Below, piece after piece: positions 17,135 to 26,554 of a DNA stretch of 64,000 nucleotides; position 1 is the first letter of the stretch; each line of letters begins with the position of its first letter. The position numbers and the translations under genes are program-made. This stretch comes from Flavobacterium sp. LHD-85. GTDB taxonomy: Bacteria; Bacteroidota; Bacteroidia; Flavobacteriales; Flavobacteriaceae. The notes beneath the pieces were generated by a model, which did not search any database, had not been told where the DNA came from, and saw only the letters and a program-made list of their open reading frames with translations. The stretch is taken from the NCBI RefSeq assembly GCF_030929595.1, contig NZ_JAVFVR010000001.1:1054001-1118000 (forward strand). The letters are read 5' to 3'.

Positions 17135-17992
17135 TTATTCGTAAATAAAGGTTTTTTCCGTTTTCACAATTCCGTTTTCTTCTATTTGAGAACAAGAAAT
17201 CGGGTAATTTAATTTGTTGTATTTGTATTTTCTGCTCACCGCAACCAAAGCTGTAGATGATGGGCTGAAATTCATTTCATTATTATAAGAAATAGATTCA
17301 AACTCAAATTCTTCCTCATGATAAGAGATCATTGGTACAATTACTTTGTAATTATCTCCGAAAAGACTTTGAACAATTAGCTGATCAACCGATTTTTTAT
17401 CGTCATAAGTAAATGATTTCGAGATTTTGTCACCAACCAATCCTTTGTGTCTTGACACATTATCGTTTACATAAACATATTCCAATTTTCCAATAATCGT
17501 CTTGTTTCTATCACGCGAAGTACGTCTTACAATAATTCCGTTTTCAACAAGATATTCAATATCATCTACTAAATTCTGATGATTGGTACTCTTTTTTGTT
17601 GTTACTTTTACCCTTGCTCCTTCATAAACAAATGAAACCGTTTTGGTAATGTAATTTGGCCCCTCTTGATATTTTTTTACAAATTTGGTAATATTGTTAT
17701 CTGGGTTATACGTATAATTGATCACTTCTTTCCAGTCGCTTCCCACTTTATCTTTTACAGTCATATCCAACAAACCGTTTTTGTTGTAATAAAAATGCTG
17801 TACAACATCTGAAGTAGTTATCGTTTGAAGTTTACCATCTTTAAAAACAAATGTTTTATTAACAATCTCTCCGTCTTTAGAGTTTTGGTAATTTGTTTTT
17901 ACAATGTTGATCTGCTTTAGTTTAACATTGTCTTGACTGTGCATCAAGAAAGGAAACACCATCATTAAGATGGCAATAAAGTAGGTTTTCAT
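17135..17992 (-). CDS. Secreted protein of unknown function
   Basis: A 285-residue protein with a signal peptide ending near FLMHSQ (about residue 19). The body is a series of short beta-strand repeats such as FVFKDGKLQTITT and HFYYNKNGLLDMTVKD that loosely resemble YD/RHS-type or MORN-like strands. I do not recognise a family. ATG 17992 is chosen because it starts the signal peptide; a further in-frame ATG at 18022 adds ten poorly fitting residues. It appears monocistronic. Confidence 0.75.
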   Translation of the reverse strand: MKTYFIAILMMVFPFLMHSQDNVKLKQINIVKTNYQNSKDGEIVNKTFVFKDGKLQTITTSDVVQHFYYNKNGLLDMTVKDKVGSDWKEVINYTYNPDNNITKFVKKYQEGPNYITKTVSFVYEGARVKVTTKKSTNHQNLVDDIEYLVENGIIVRRTSRDRNKTIIGKLEYVYVNDNVSRHKGLVGDKISKSFTYDDKKSVDQLIVQSLFGDNYKVIVPMISYHEEEFEFESISYNNEMNFSPSSTALVAVSRKYKYNKLNYPISCSQIEENGIVKTEKTFIYE

Positions 17993-18128
17993 GTGGTATT
18001 TGTATTGATTTGGGATGACCAAAGTACAAAATTCAATTAGATTTTAACACTTTGAAGTACAAAAACTACAAACTTTTAAACAATACTCTAAAAATCAACA
18101 CATTATTTCATTTATTCTAAATTACTTC

Positions 18129-19463
18129 TTACTTCTCTCCAAATATTTTTATATCATCTACCATAAAAGCACCATTTAATGTTTTATCTTTTCCAGAACC
18201 AATGTACTTAAAAGCAATATTTATGTTTCCAGAATAAGCAGAAAGATCGATTCCTCCAGAACTTATAAATTCGCGAGAAGGTGTTGAAAGTGTTGGCACT
18301 TTTGCTTCTAATTTTGTCCATTTTGCTTTAGTCACACTTGCTCCATCAAAGTTGGTTGAAACATAAACTTCTAATGTATTTAAAGGTGAATCTATTTTCA
18401 AATCATGTTGTGCACTTCTAAACGAAAGCACCGCATTTTTATATCCTGATAAATTTATTTTAGGAGAAACCAGCCAAGCCACATTCTCGGCTGCAGTCGT
18501 ACTTGTAGTATTAAATTCTGCATAACCATTTCCAGCATACACCATACTTTTCCAGAGTTTGGCTGCTTTTTCTACAATGTTACTCCAACCTGGAAGTGCA
18601 AAATTAACGTTGTTTTTAACCGACTGAAAATCTTCTGCAAAAAACGGAGTATTTCTTTTTCCATTCATCACAATATCACTTTCATATCGAACCATAAATT
18701 GATAGTCTGTGCCAAATTTTGTTAGAATTCCTTTTATCTTTCCACTTCCTTCTGGCACATCGTGATCTGCAAATTTTGCATAGCTGCTGGTCCTAAAAAT
18801 AATCTGATTTCCTGTTTTATCCCTCAAATACCAGTTTGTAGAACCTCCAACATTATTAGATTCTTCAAAATAATGACGCCCTAATGCTGCTTCAGTAAAT
18901 TCCACATCGTTTAATTCTATCAAAGTATTTAGTTTAGAATCTGAAAGAGCTTCTTCTACAGAAAGTGATTCAACCAAATGACTCTCATCTATATTTGAGC
19001 ACGAAGCGTTTAATACATTTTTGTAGTCGTTTTGAGAAATTCTGCCAATTGTTGGATCACCGGCATTGCTCACGTACAAACTTCCAATTCTTAAACCTCC
19101 ATAATACAAATCTGTAAATTGATTTTTAAGTTTTACAAAAACTTTATTTCCAACCCGATAATCAATATAAGTATTTGTTGCATCAACAGGAATACTAAAA
19201 CCAATCGCAGGAGTTCCCTCAATTTCTCTTGTCTGCAGGAAAATAGTTTTAAAAAAATTGCCCCCTTCGTCACTCGAAACTACATAAGCTTCTATAATGT
19301 CATCGTACAAATATTGCTTTGCTGTTGTACCCGAAAGTTCATAAACTTTTTCTACACTTTTATTTACAATTAGATTGGGCTGAATACAAGCTAATTCTGG
19401 GGTTTCGACTTCTTTACTGCAGCTGATTATGGATAATGCAAAAAGTAAAATTAGATTTTTCAT
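18129..19463 (-). CDS. DUF5689 lipoprotein with choice-of-anchor-type C-terminal domain
   Basis: A 444-residue lipoprotein; the signal ends in SIISCSKE (Cys15). Residues about 40-250 match the DUF5689 pattern of OB-fold-like strands, and residues about 265-444 look like a jellyroll binding domain (FFAEDFQSVKN ... LPGWSN ... GAFMVDDIKIFG). It is encoded 18 bp after the TonB-dependent receptor gene. Such a pair suggests a surface lipoprotein working with the outer-membrane receptor. The ligand is unknown. Confidence 0.85.
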   Translation of the reverse strand: MKNLILLFALSIISCSKEVETPELACIQPNLIVNKSVEKVYELSGTTAKQYLYDDIIEAYVVSSDEGGNFFKTIFLQTREIEGTPAIGFSIPVDATNTYIDYRVGNKVFVKLKNQFTDLYYGGLRIGSLYVSNAGDPTIGRISQNDYKNVLNASCSNIDESHLVESLSVEEALSDSKLNTLIELNDVEFTEAALGRHYFEESNNVGGSTNWYLRDKTGNQIIFRTSSYAKFADHDVPEGSGKIKGILTKFGTDYQFMVRYESDIVMNGKRNTPFFAEDFQSVKNNVNFALPGWSNIVEKAAKLWKSMVYAGNGYAEFNTTSTTAAENVAWLVSPKINLSGYKNAVLSFRSAQHDLKIDSPLNTLEVYVSTNFDGASVTKAKWTKLEAKVPTLSTPSREFISSGGIDLSAYSGNINIAFKYIGSGKDKTLNGAFMVDDIKIFGEK

Positions 19464-19481
19464 GAGAAATAAATTTTCAGT

Positions 19482-22301
19482 TTATAAACCGATTGTAAGA
19501 TTTAAAAAATAAGTTCGACCATAACCATAATAATATCTCGGACCAAAAGATGGTGTTCCGCTTGAAACATCTTGATTTAACGCTCTAAAATTGGCATTCC
19601 TCGCCTGTTCGAAACCGCCCGTTTTGTACATTAAATCCAAAACATTATTTACACTGGCAAAAAGCCCCACGTATTTTTTATGAATACGCCAAGATTTTCC
19701 TCCATTAAAATTCAGCAGCATGACAGGTTGAAATTTTTCTTGTTTCAGCAATTCATTCCCTCTTTCGGAAGTTGCTTCAGGAAAAGGAAAACCATTAGCT
19801 GGATTGATGTAAAATTGAGATGTTCTAGAAATTGGCGAAACATCTATATAACTCTCTGCCAAATAATTGATATTGCCACCAATCCACCAAAACTTAGGAT
19901 CACGATATTCTAATCCAAATGAATACGCCTGCTGCGGAGTTCCAGGCTGTTTGTAGTTCTTTAAATAAGCAGATCCAAAATCAAAAGTGGCTTGCGCTCC
20001 TTCTTTTGCTCTATTGGCATCGTTTACAATCACTACATTTGGATTACTGCTATAAACATAATTTCCAAATGCTGCAGATAAAGTTGTTTTCAATGTGGGG
20101 CCAATCTGGTATTCAAAACTTAATTCTGCTCCCGTATTTTTCTTATCCAAATTGGTCAAAGTCTGGCTGACAAATGCATTTGTTGGATCATAACCAGAAC
20201 CGTTATCGAAAATTCCTTCGGCATAGAAATAAGAAGTTTTTGAAGTGTTTTTGATTATAGTATAATATGCTGTTAAACGCAATTTGAGTTTTGCTGAACG
20301 GTATACATAATTAGCCTCAGCACTGCTTATATTTTCACTTTCAATTCCGTCCACAACATTATTATTTAAACGTGAATTTGAAAAAGTATTTCGAAGTGAA
20401 GGCGCTCTGGTAAAATGTGCAGCATTAAAAAACAACAATTGTTTTCCTGAAATTTTATAGGTAAAACCGCCTTTGAAACCGAAATTCTCAAAATTTACTT
20501 TCTCGCTTTTGCCTAAAGAATTTGTTGGATACAATCCGTTTTGATATACCCCCTCTCTCTGATAATCTGACATGGAATACAATTGCGACAAGAAAAATTC
20601 TGTTTTATTATAACTAAATTTAAACTGTGTAAAAACATCTAAAGTATTAGCCAATAAATTATAATTGTATCCGTAAATATCTCCTACTCCAACTTGTCGA
20701 TTTGGATGCAACAAATCTGATTGCGACAGATTTCCTTTGTAAAACGGATCAATATCTTCAAAATATGCTCCACCAAGAAGGTCTAATAAATACTGAAAAT
20801 TATGCGATTTTAATTTCTTAAAAGTAAATCCGCCATCAAAAGAAATATTGGAAGTAATCTGTGCATTCAAATTTGAATTTACTGCTAAAGTTCGATCATC
20901 TGTTCTGTCTTCATAAAGCACATAATGGCTTTGAGCAGGCGAATAACCATTTTGCCCTATTTTTTGATTGGCAAAATACATTTCATCCCAATTGATCTGA
21001 GGATGCTCCAAAAATGTCATTCTGCTTTTTGCTACATTTTCATAATCTGGAGTAAATTCACCCGAAAACTCTCCTTGATCTTTTGCATAAAGCGAACTAA
21101 AATAGCTTGGCATTTTCCTGTAATAAACAGGATCTGGACTGTCTGCATTTTGGTAATCGATATTGCTGTTTCCAACTTTCCCAAATTGATACATAATAGC
21201 AGAATTTAGATAGGTTTTATAATCAATTTTAAAATAATGATTGAGCATAAAGAGTGGCTCTTCTACATTTTTTACTCTTGCATTTCGCTTCTCGCCATTT
21301 TGAAATCCCCAATACGAATTGTATTTTTCGCTCATTAAATCAGTAACCTCAGCCGTGTTAGCAGAATTCTTTCCGCGTGAATTTGGCGTATAAAACCCTG
21401 TAAAATTGAGAGAATGTCTGGCGTTTAGTTTCTTTTCGACACTAAGGAAAAAAGAGTATGCATCGAAGTTTGTGCCTTCAAAATAACCTTCATCAGCCCA
21501 ACGTTTTCCAGCCGAAACCACAAAAGCCCAGCCCGAAGCATTCATTCCTGAAGCATAAGTGCCAATTGCCCGCCATAAATAAGTGGTATTACTTCCCGAA
21601 AACGTTAGTGATGTTCCTTTTCTATACAAAGAAGCACGAGTAAAAATCTGCTGTGTACCTAAAATTCCACCAAAAGTATAATTGGAAGCTGCCGTTCCGA
21701 CTGAGAATTCCTGATTGCGAAGCACATTGTTTAAACCGCCCCAATTTCCCCATTGCGGTCTGCCATCGTAAATTTTGTTCATCACCATTCCATTAAGCAT
21801 CATAGCTCCGTTTTCGCTATCTAAACCCCGAATGCGAAATCGAGCTTGCCCCCAATTGAATGCTGATGCTTGCATAAAAGCATCTTTTGAAGATTGTAAA
21901 AGGCCTGATGTCATTTCAGATGAACTGTTGTCATCTGAAAAATCATTGTCTGATAATGTAATTAATGCAGCTGGAACCTCATCTGAATAAGTGTCTTCTA
22001 ATTGTAAAATTCCGAGATCTATATCCTGTTCTAAATTGGACTGTACTTTTAAAAGGAAATCTTTATAGCCTTGGCTTCTCAGTAAAAGAAATTGCTCTTT
22101 TTTGGGAAATATATGAAGTTCAAATTTCCCCGTTTTTGACGTAAGCTGCATCACGGCTGTGTTCTGTATCGTCACAACTACACTTTCCACCGGATTCTGT
22201 GTTCGTGCATCAATAACAATTCCTGTTACCGTAATTTCTTTCTGCGAAAAAACAAAACTAGAAAACCATACAAAAAAGAAGACCGCGTATTTTTTCACCA
22301 T
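19482..22301 (-). CDS. TonB-dependent outer-membrane receptor
   Basis: A 939-residue receptor with signal peptide (to about FVFSQ), an N-terminal carboxypeptidase-regulatory-like domain (about 22-105: ITVTGIVIDARTQNPVESV), a plug domain containing FRIRGLDSENGAMMLNGM, and a long beta-barrel ending in FLNLTIGL. It imports a ligand with energy from TonB-ExbBD. It is not a SusC with a SusD partner; instead the downstream gene encodes a DUF5689 lipoprotein. The ligand cannot be read from sequence. Confidence 0.93.
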   Translation of the reverse strand: MVKKYAVFFFVWFSSFVFSQKEITVTGIVIDARTQNPVESVVVTIQNTAVMQLTSKTGKFELHIFPKKEQFLLLRSQGYKDFLLKVQSNLEQDIDLGILQLEDTYSDEVPAALITLSDNDFSDDNSSSEMTSGLLQSSKDAFMQASAFNWGQARFRIRGLDSENGAMMLNGMVMNKIYDGRPQWGNWGGLNNVLRNQEFSVGTAASNYTFGGILGTQQIFTRASLYRKGTSLTFSGSNTTYLWRAIGTYASGMNASGWAFVVSAGKRWADEGYFEGTNFDAYSFFLSVEKKLNARHSLNFTGFYTPNSRGKNSANTAEVTDLMSEKYNSYWGFQNGEKRNARVKNVEEPLFMLNHYFKIDYKTYLNSAIMYQFGKVGNSNIDYQNADSPDPVYYRKMPSYFSSLYAKDQGEFSGEFTPDYENVAKSRMTFLEHPQINWDEMYFANQKIGQNGYSPAQSHYVLYEDRTDDRTLAVNSNLNAQITSNISFDGGFTFKKLKSHNFQYLLDLLGGAYFEDIDPFYKGNLSQSDLLHPNRQVGVGDIYGYNYNLLANTLDVFTQFKFSYNKTEFFLSQLYSMSDYQREGVYQNGLYPTNSLGKSEKVNFENFGFKGGFTYKISGKQLLFFNAAHFTRAPSLRNTFSNSRLNNNVVDGIESENISSAEANYVYRSAKLKLRLTAYYTIIKNTSKTSYFYAEGIFDNGSGYDPTNAFVSQTLTNLDKKNTGAELSFEYQIGPTLKTTLSAAFGNYVYSSNPNVVIVNDANRAKEGAQATFDFGSAYLKNYKQPGTPQQAYSFGLEYRDPKFWWIGGNINYLAESYIDVSPISRTSQFYINPANGFPFPEATSERGNELLKQEKFQPVMLLNFNGGKSWRIHKKYVGLFASVNNVLDLMYKTGGFEQARNANFRALNQDVSSGTPSFGPRYYYGYGRTYFLNLTIGL

Positions 22302-22489
22302 TAAAAATCCAATTTACTTTGAAAAATAATTTTAGGATTGAAATCCTTTATTCAAAAGATAAAATTGGTTTTTGGAAAAAAGCATTTTAAATTCAAGTCA
22401 TTGCTTGAATTCAAATATAGAAAAAATATTTAAAACTGAATAAATTCTTACAAAATTGTTTAATTTTAATCGATATTAGTCAAAAAACA

Positions 22490-23710
22490 TTATGCTTCAG
22501 TTCTAATTTTAGAAACCATAAAAGCAATCAGAACTCCAAAAATACCGATAAAGGCAAAAGAAAACTGCAAACCGAAACTTTGTGCAATATGCCCAATCAC
22601 AGGTGGCCCCATTAAGAAACCTAAGAAACTTACACTCGAAACAATCGTTAAAGCCTCTCCTGCAGGAACTGTTGGGTTTTTCCCAGCAATACTGTAAACC
22701 GTAGGAACAATCGTTGCAACTCCCAAACCTACAAACATAAAGGCAATCGTACACGGAATTATATAAGGAAGAAAAACAGCTGTAAAAAGTCCAGCCGAAA
22801 TCATAACACCGCTAATCTGCATAACACGTTCGCGTCCAAATTTATTGATTAATCCGTCGCCTAGGAATCTTCCGCTTGCCATCATAATCATAAAAGAAGT
22901 ATAACCTAAAACCACCAACGGCCCAGGCGCTTTTACAATATCTTTAAAGTAAACTCCACTCCAATCGAACATAACGCCCTCGCTAGCCATACTGCAGAAT
23001 CCAATAACGCCTAGCCAAAGTAAAGCCGTATCTGGTTTTACAAATAGTTTTTTGCCTTCTTTTTTTGGTTTCTTTTTTTCTTTGGCTCTAACCAAAAATT
23101 TAAAGTTAAAAGCCACCATCAATAAAACAATTCCGGCTACAATTATAAAATGATGCAACGGACTTAATTTTAAAGCCAGCATTCCTAAACCTACCAACGC
23201 ACCCGTAAATCCTGCGAAACTCCACATTCCGTGAAACGAAGACATAATTGTTTTTTTGAATAAAACCTCTGTATAAACTCCTTGAGTATTTACGGCAATA
23301 TTGGCAAGATTTCCGAACACACCAAACAAAAATAATCCTAATGATAATTGTAACGATGTTGTTGCCAAACCTAAATTGATTAAGCACAAAACATACATTA
23401 TTAAAGAGAAAATCAAAATACGATGGCTACCGAATTTGGTTACCATTTTTCCTGAAAAAGGCATAACAATTAGCTGCCCAACCGGAAGTGCAAAAAGAAT
23501 AGAACCTAAATCGCCTTCTGTTAAATGCAAAGCCGTTTTAATATCTGGAATTCTGCTGGCCCACGTGGCAAAACTCAACCCCATTCCGAAATAGAACATT
23601 CCAACAGCAAAACGGATCCGGTTTAAATAGGAAGCTTTGGCTTCTCTAAATACTTTCTTGATTTTGGCTTTGGTCTTAAAAAGCGATAATGGATTAATGT
23701 TTAACAGCAT
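22490..23710 (-). CDS. MFS transporter
   Basis: A 406-residue integral membrane protein with about 12 hydrophobic segments in two halves separated by a basic loop (RAKEKKKPKKEGKK, near residue 210). The first half has FATWASRIPDIK and GDLGSILFALPVGQL, which resemble the YbjJ-like branch of the major facilitator superfamily. Substrate unknown. A cytoplasmic N-terminal extension of about 30 residues precedes the first segment. Confidence 0.9.
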   Translation of the reverse strand: MLLNINPLSLFKTKAKIKKVFREAKASYLNRIRFAVGMFYFGMGLSFATWASRIPDIKTALHLTEGDLGSILFALPVGQLIVMPFSGKMVTKFGSHRILIFSLIMYVLCLINLGLATTSLQLSLGLFLFGVFGNLANIAVNTQGVYTEVLFKKTIMSSFHGMWSFAGFTGALVGLGMLALKLSPLHHFIIVAGIVLLMVAFNFKFLVRAKEKKKPKKEGKKLFVKPDTALLWLGVIGFCSMASEGVMFDWSGVYFKDIVKAPGPLVVLGYTSFMIMMASGRFLGDGLINKFGRERVMQISGVMISAGLFTAVFLPYIIPCTIAFMFVGLGVATIVPTVYSIAGKNPTVPAGEALTIVSSVSFLGFLMGPPVIGHIAQSFGLQFSFAFIGIFGVLIAFMVSKIRTEA

Positions 23711-23900
23711 ATTGAATTTTTATTGGAATGTTGTCAAAAATACTAAAAACGCTCGTTAAAGTGCATAAAGCCTAAGGTTATCCACAATATACAACGTTAT
23801 TGTTTATAAATTCAAAGGTTTTTATTTGAATTTGGCTTATTAAAATTACAATTTTTCGGGTTTAAAAGAATTATAATTTGTTTGATTTTTTTAAGAAAAT

Positions 23901-23939
23901 AAAAAGGGATTATCTCAAAAATTGAGATAATCCCTTTTT
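23901..23939. terminator. Perfect 18-bp hairpin terminator
   Basis: Arms 23901-23918 and 23922-23939 are fully complementary (A5GGGATTATCTCAA and its inverse), with a 3-nt loop and a T-rich end on both strands. It lies downstream of the Gfo/Idh gene on the minus strand, past the palindrome element. Confidence 0.85.
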
Positions 23940-23950
23940 ATTTATATTTC

Positions 23951-24130
23951 ATTGTTCCGTAGGAACATTTCATCGGTAGAAAAAAATATCGTTGTCAATA
24001 TTTTACGTTCCGTAGGAACGTTTGAAACATTAGATTATTAAAAAATTGCCCGAAATCAAACGTTCCTACAGAACGTAAATGCGGATAAATATTATTATTT
24101 TCTACCGATGAAACATTCCTAAGGAATGTA
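23951..24130. repeat. Composite palindromic element, four GTTCC-N3-GGAAC units
   Basis: Four 13-bp palindromes start at 23954, 24007, 24062 and 24115 (the last has ATTCC/GGAAT), spaced 53-55 bp. The outer ends form an imperfect inverted repeat: 23951-23983 against 24096-24128, sharing TTTTCTACCGATGAAA. The inner pair are also inverted copies. The element abuts the stop codon of the Gfo/Idh gene. It has the form of a REP-pair or a small non-coding mobile element. Confidence 0.75.
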
Positions 24131-25174
24131 CTATGATATACCTATTACTTTTTGCTGGGCATTACTCGCAATTACGGCTTCTATAACCTGCATTACTTTT
24201 ACCCCTTCGTCTGCGGTAACAGGTTCTGTTTTATCGTTTGCAATAGAATCGTAAACGCCATCGAAGAAACTGAAATAATTCCCTTGAAGCGTTGGGATTT
24301 TTTCTCTCACAATTTTACCGTCAATTTCGGTATGCAAAAGTCCTTGTAAACTTTCATCTTCTGTACCCCAAGAATCTAGGTTCGGTTTTTTACCTACTTT
24401 TAAATCGTCTTCTTGAACATCTCCGCGAGGTTTTAAGAAAGAGCCTTTTTTTCCGTGAAGCGTGTACGCGGGATTGGCTTCTCTCACAAAAAATCCCGCT
24501 TTTAAACGGACTCTGAAATTAGAATAAAACAACGTCAAATCGATCCAATCGTCTACAACAGAATTTTCTCTCGTTACTCGAATGTCGCCAAAAACAGCTT
24601 TTGGACAGCCAAACAGACTTATCGCCTGATCTATAATATGCGGACCTAAATCTTTTAGAACTCCTGCTCCATCATTGGCCGTTTCTTTATGCGCTTTCGG
24701 ACTCAATAGCGGATTATATCTGTCAAAATGAAATTCAGCTTCTACTAAATCTCCTAAAACGCCATCATCGATTACTTTTTTTACGGTTTTAAAATCGCTG
24801 TCCCATCTTCTATTCTGGAAAACAGCCAGTTTTAATCCTTTTTCTTTTGCAATTTTTGCCAATTCTTTTGCTTCTGCTGCAGTTGTCGTAAATGCTTTTT
24901 CTACAACGGCATGTTTTCCTGCCAAAAGCACTTTTTTAGCATATTCGTAATGCGTTCCAACTGGCGTGTTTACAATTACCAAATCGACATCATCGCTTAA
25001 TAATTCGTCTATAGAAGCGTAACTTTTTACATATGGATAATCTTCTTGAATTAATTTTTTGCTTCTTTCCCAAGAACCCAAAAGTTCAAATCCTTCGTGA
25101 ATATCTAAAAACGGAGCGTGAAAAACTTTCCCCGACATCCCGTATGATAATAATGCTGTTTTTATCTTTTGCAT
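24131..25174 (-). CDS. Gfo/Idh/MocA family NAD(P)-dependent oxidoreductase
   Basis: A 347-residue enzyme. The N-terminal Rossmann domain begins KTALLSYGMSGKVFHAPF, a glycine-rich variant for dinucleotide binding, and contains the EKAFTTT segment with the conserved Glu-Lys of this family. The C-terminal domain has the usual DLGPHIIDQAISLFG stretch. It probably oxidises or reduces a sugar or related polyol. I chose ATG 25174; the upstream frame runs through a palindromic repeat and is unlikely to be coding. Confidence 0.92.
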   Translation of the reverse strand: MQKIKTALLSYGMSGKVFHAPFLDIHEGFELLGSWERSKKLIQEDYPYVKSYASIDELLSDDVDLVIVNTPVGTHYEYAKKVLLAGKHAVVEKAFTTTAAEAKELAKIAKEKGLKLAVFQNRRWDSDFKTVKKVIDDGVLGDLVEAEFHFDRYNPLLSPKAHKETANDGAGVLKDLGPHIIDQAISLFGCPKAVFGDIRVTRENSVVDDWIDLTLFYSNFRVRLKAGFFVREANPAYTLHGKKGSFLKPRGDVQEDDLKVGKKPNLDSWGTEDESLQGLLHTEIDGKIVREKIPTLQGNYFSFFDGVYDSIANDKTEPVTADEGVKVMQVIEAVIASNAQQKVIGIS

Positions 25175-25194
25175 TGGTATAGTTTTTTTGGTTT

Positions 25195-25270
25195 GCCACG
25201 AATTGCACGAATTAGCACAAATCGGCATGTATAAAATTTTTAATTCGCAAAAATTCGTGCAATTCGTGGC
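25195..25270. repeat. Hairpin repeat with 19-bp perfect arms
   Basis: Positions 25195-25213 (GCCACGAATTGCACGAATT) pair exactly with 25252-25270 around a 38-nt loop. It lies between two minus-strand genes and looks like a dispersed intergenic palindrome. Confidence 0.75.
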
Positions 25271-25282
25271 TAATAAAAATAT

Positions 25283-26353
25283 TTAAAGTTTAGCTCTTTC
25301 GTATTGTTTTGGCCATTGAATTTCGTCATTTAGTTCTTTAGCAAAATCCAAAGGAAGATTTGGGTTTCTTAAAGATTCTCTGGCAAATAAAATTAAATCG
25401 GCTTGATCCAAATTTAAAATTTCTTCTGCTTGTTCTGCTTCTGTTATTAATCCGACTGCTCCTGTTGAGATGCCAGCTTCTGCTTTCACTTTTTCTGCAA
25501 AAGGAACCTGATAACCTGAACCTAATGTTATTTTTTGATGTGAAACTAATCCGCCTGACGAAACATCTATTAAATCTACTCCTTTTTCTTTTAATATTTT
25601 AGAAAGTTGTACAGATTCTTCTGGATTCCAACCATTTTCTGCCCAATCGGTTGCCGAAATTCTAACGAATAAAGGTAAATCTGATGGCCATTCTGATTGA
25701 ACAGCTTCTACAACTTCCAGTGTAAAACGGATTCTGTTCTCAAAACTTCCTCCATATTCATCTGTTCTTACATTTGTTAAAGGCGATAAAAACTGGTGCA
25801 ATAAATAGCCATGAGCCGCATGAATTTCTAAAACCTGATATCCTACTTCAACTACTCTTTTTGTAGCAGCTTTAAAATCGGAGATTACTTTCTGAATTCC
25901 GTTTTTATCTAACGCTTCTGGAAGAAATGGTTCGCCGTCATGATACGGAATCGCACTTGGAGCCACGGTTTGCCATCCGCCTTGAGCGAAATCTAACTTT
26001 TTATTACCAAGCCACGGAGCCGAAACACTTGCTTTTCTTCCTGCATGTGCTAACTGAATTCCGGGAATCGAGTTCTGAGAAACTATAAAAGCGTTGATTT
26101 GTTTTAGTTTTTCGATATGTTCATCTTTCCAAATTCCTAAATCGGAAGGAGAAATTCTGGCTTCTGGAGAAACTGCTGTTGCTTCCTGAATAATAAGTCC
26201 AGCTCCGCCAGTTGCACGGCTTCCTAAGTGAACAAGATGCCAATCGTTTGCAAATCCGTCAATAGCAGAATACTGGCACATTGGCGAGATCGCAATTCTA
26301 TTTTTTAAAGTGATTTTTTTTATGGTGAGCGGAGAAAATAATTTCGTTGCCAT
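25283..26353 (-). CDS. NADH:flavin oxidoreductase, Old Yellow Enzyme (YqjM-like)
   Basis: A 356-residue FMN-dependent TIM-barrel enzyme. NRIAISPMCQYSA near the N-terminus and the substrate-binding HAAHGYLLHQFLSP motif identify the OYE family; the MCQYS wording matches the YqjM-like class, whose cysteine tunes the flavin. These enzymes reduce activated C=C bonds with NAD(P)H. It is cytoplasmic. The 108-bp gap to the Gfo/Idh gene carries a hairpin repeat, so co-transcription is uncertain. Confidence 0.93.
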   Translation of the reverse strand: MATKLFSPLTIKKITLKNRIAISPMCQYSAIDGFANDWHLVHLGSRATGGAGLIIQEATAVSPEARISPSDLGIWKDEHIEKLKQINAFIVSQNSIPGIQLAHAGRKASVSAPWLGNKKLDFAQGGWQTVAPSAIPYHDGEPFLPEALDKNGIQKVISDFKAATKRVVEVGYQVLEIHAAHGYLLHQFLSPLTNVRTDEYGGSFENRIRFTLEVVEAVQSEWPSDLPLFVRISATDWAENGWNPEESVQLSKILKEKGVDLIDVSSGGLVSHQKITLGSGYQVPFAEKVKAEAGISTGAVGLITEAEQAEEILNLDQADLILFARESLRNPNLPLDFAKELNDEIQWPKQYERAKL

Positions 26354-26518
26354 ATATATGTAACTTTTAATGATTTTATACTACCAATTGAGTAAAGCAG
26401 TGTTCAAAAAGTAAAGTTACAGCATCTTGTTAAAACGAGAAATCTAAATGTTTATTAATTAACAAACATTTAAAATCTTAAACACTATCTTGCACTCTTA
26501 TATTAAAATAGAAAACGC

Positions 26519-26526
26519 TACTTTTG
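26519..26526 (+). promoter_or_regulatory. -7 promoter element for rseP
   Basis: TACTTTTG, 29 bp before the ATG of rseP. The nearest TTG upstream is 26 bp away, longer than usual, so the -33 element is uncertain. Confidence 0.55.
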
Positions 26527-26554
26527 TGCGTTAAATACGAATTAAAAACAAAAA

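Noticed and set aside
18129..22301. Reading the TonB receptor pair as a SusC/SusD polysaccharide-utilisation locus
   Set aside because: The partner is a DUF5689 lipoprotein, not SusD, and no glycoside hydrolase is nearby.
22509..22754. Cys-rich 81-codon frame inside the MFS gene
   Set aside because: A shadow of the transporter reading frame on the same strand, without an independent start region.
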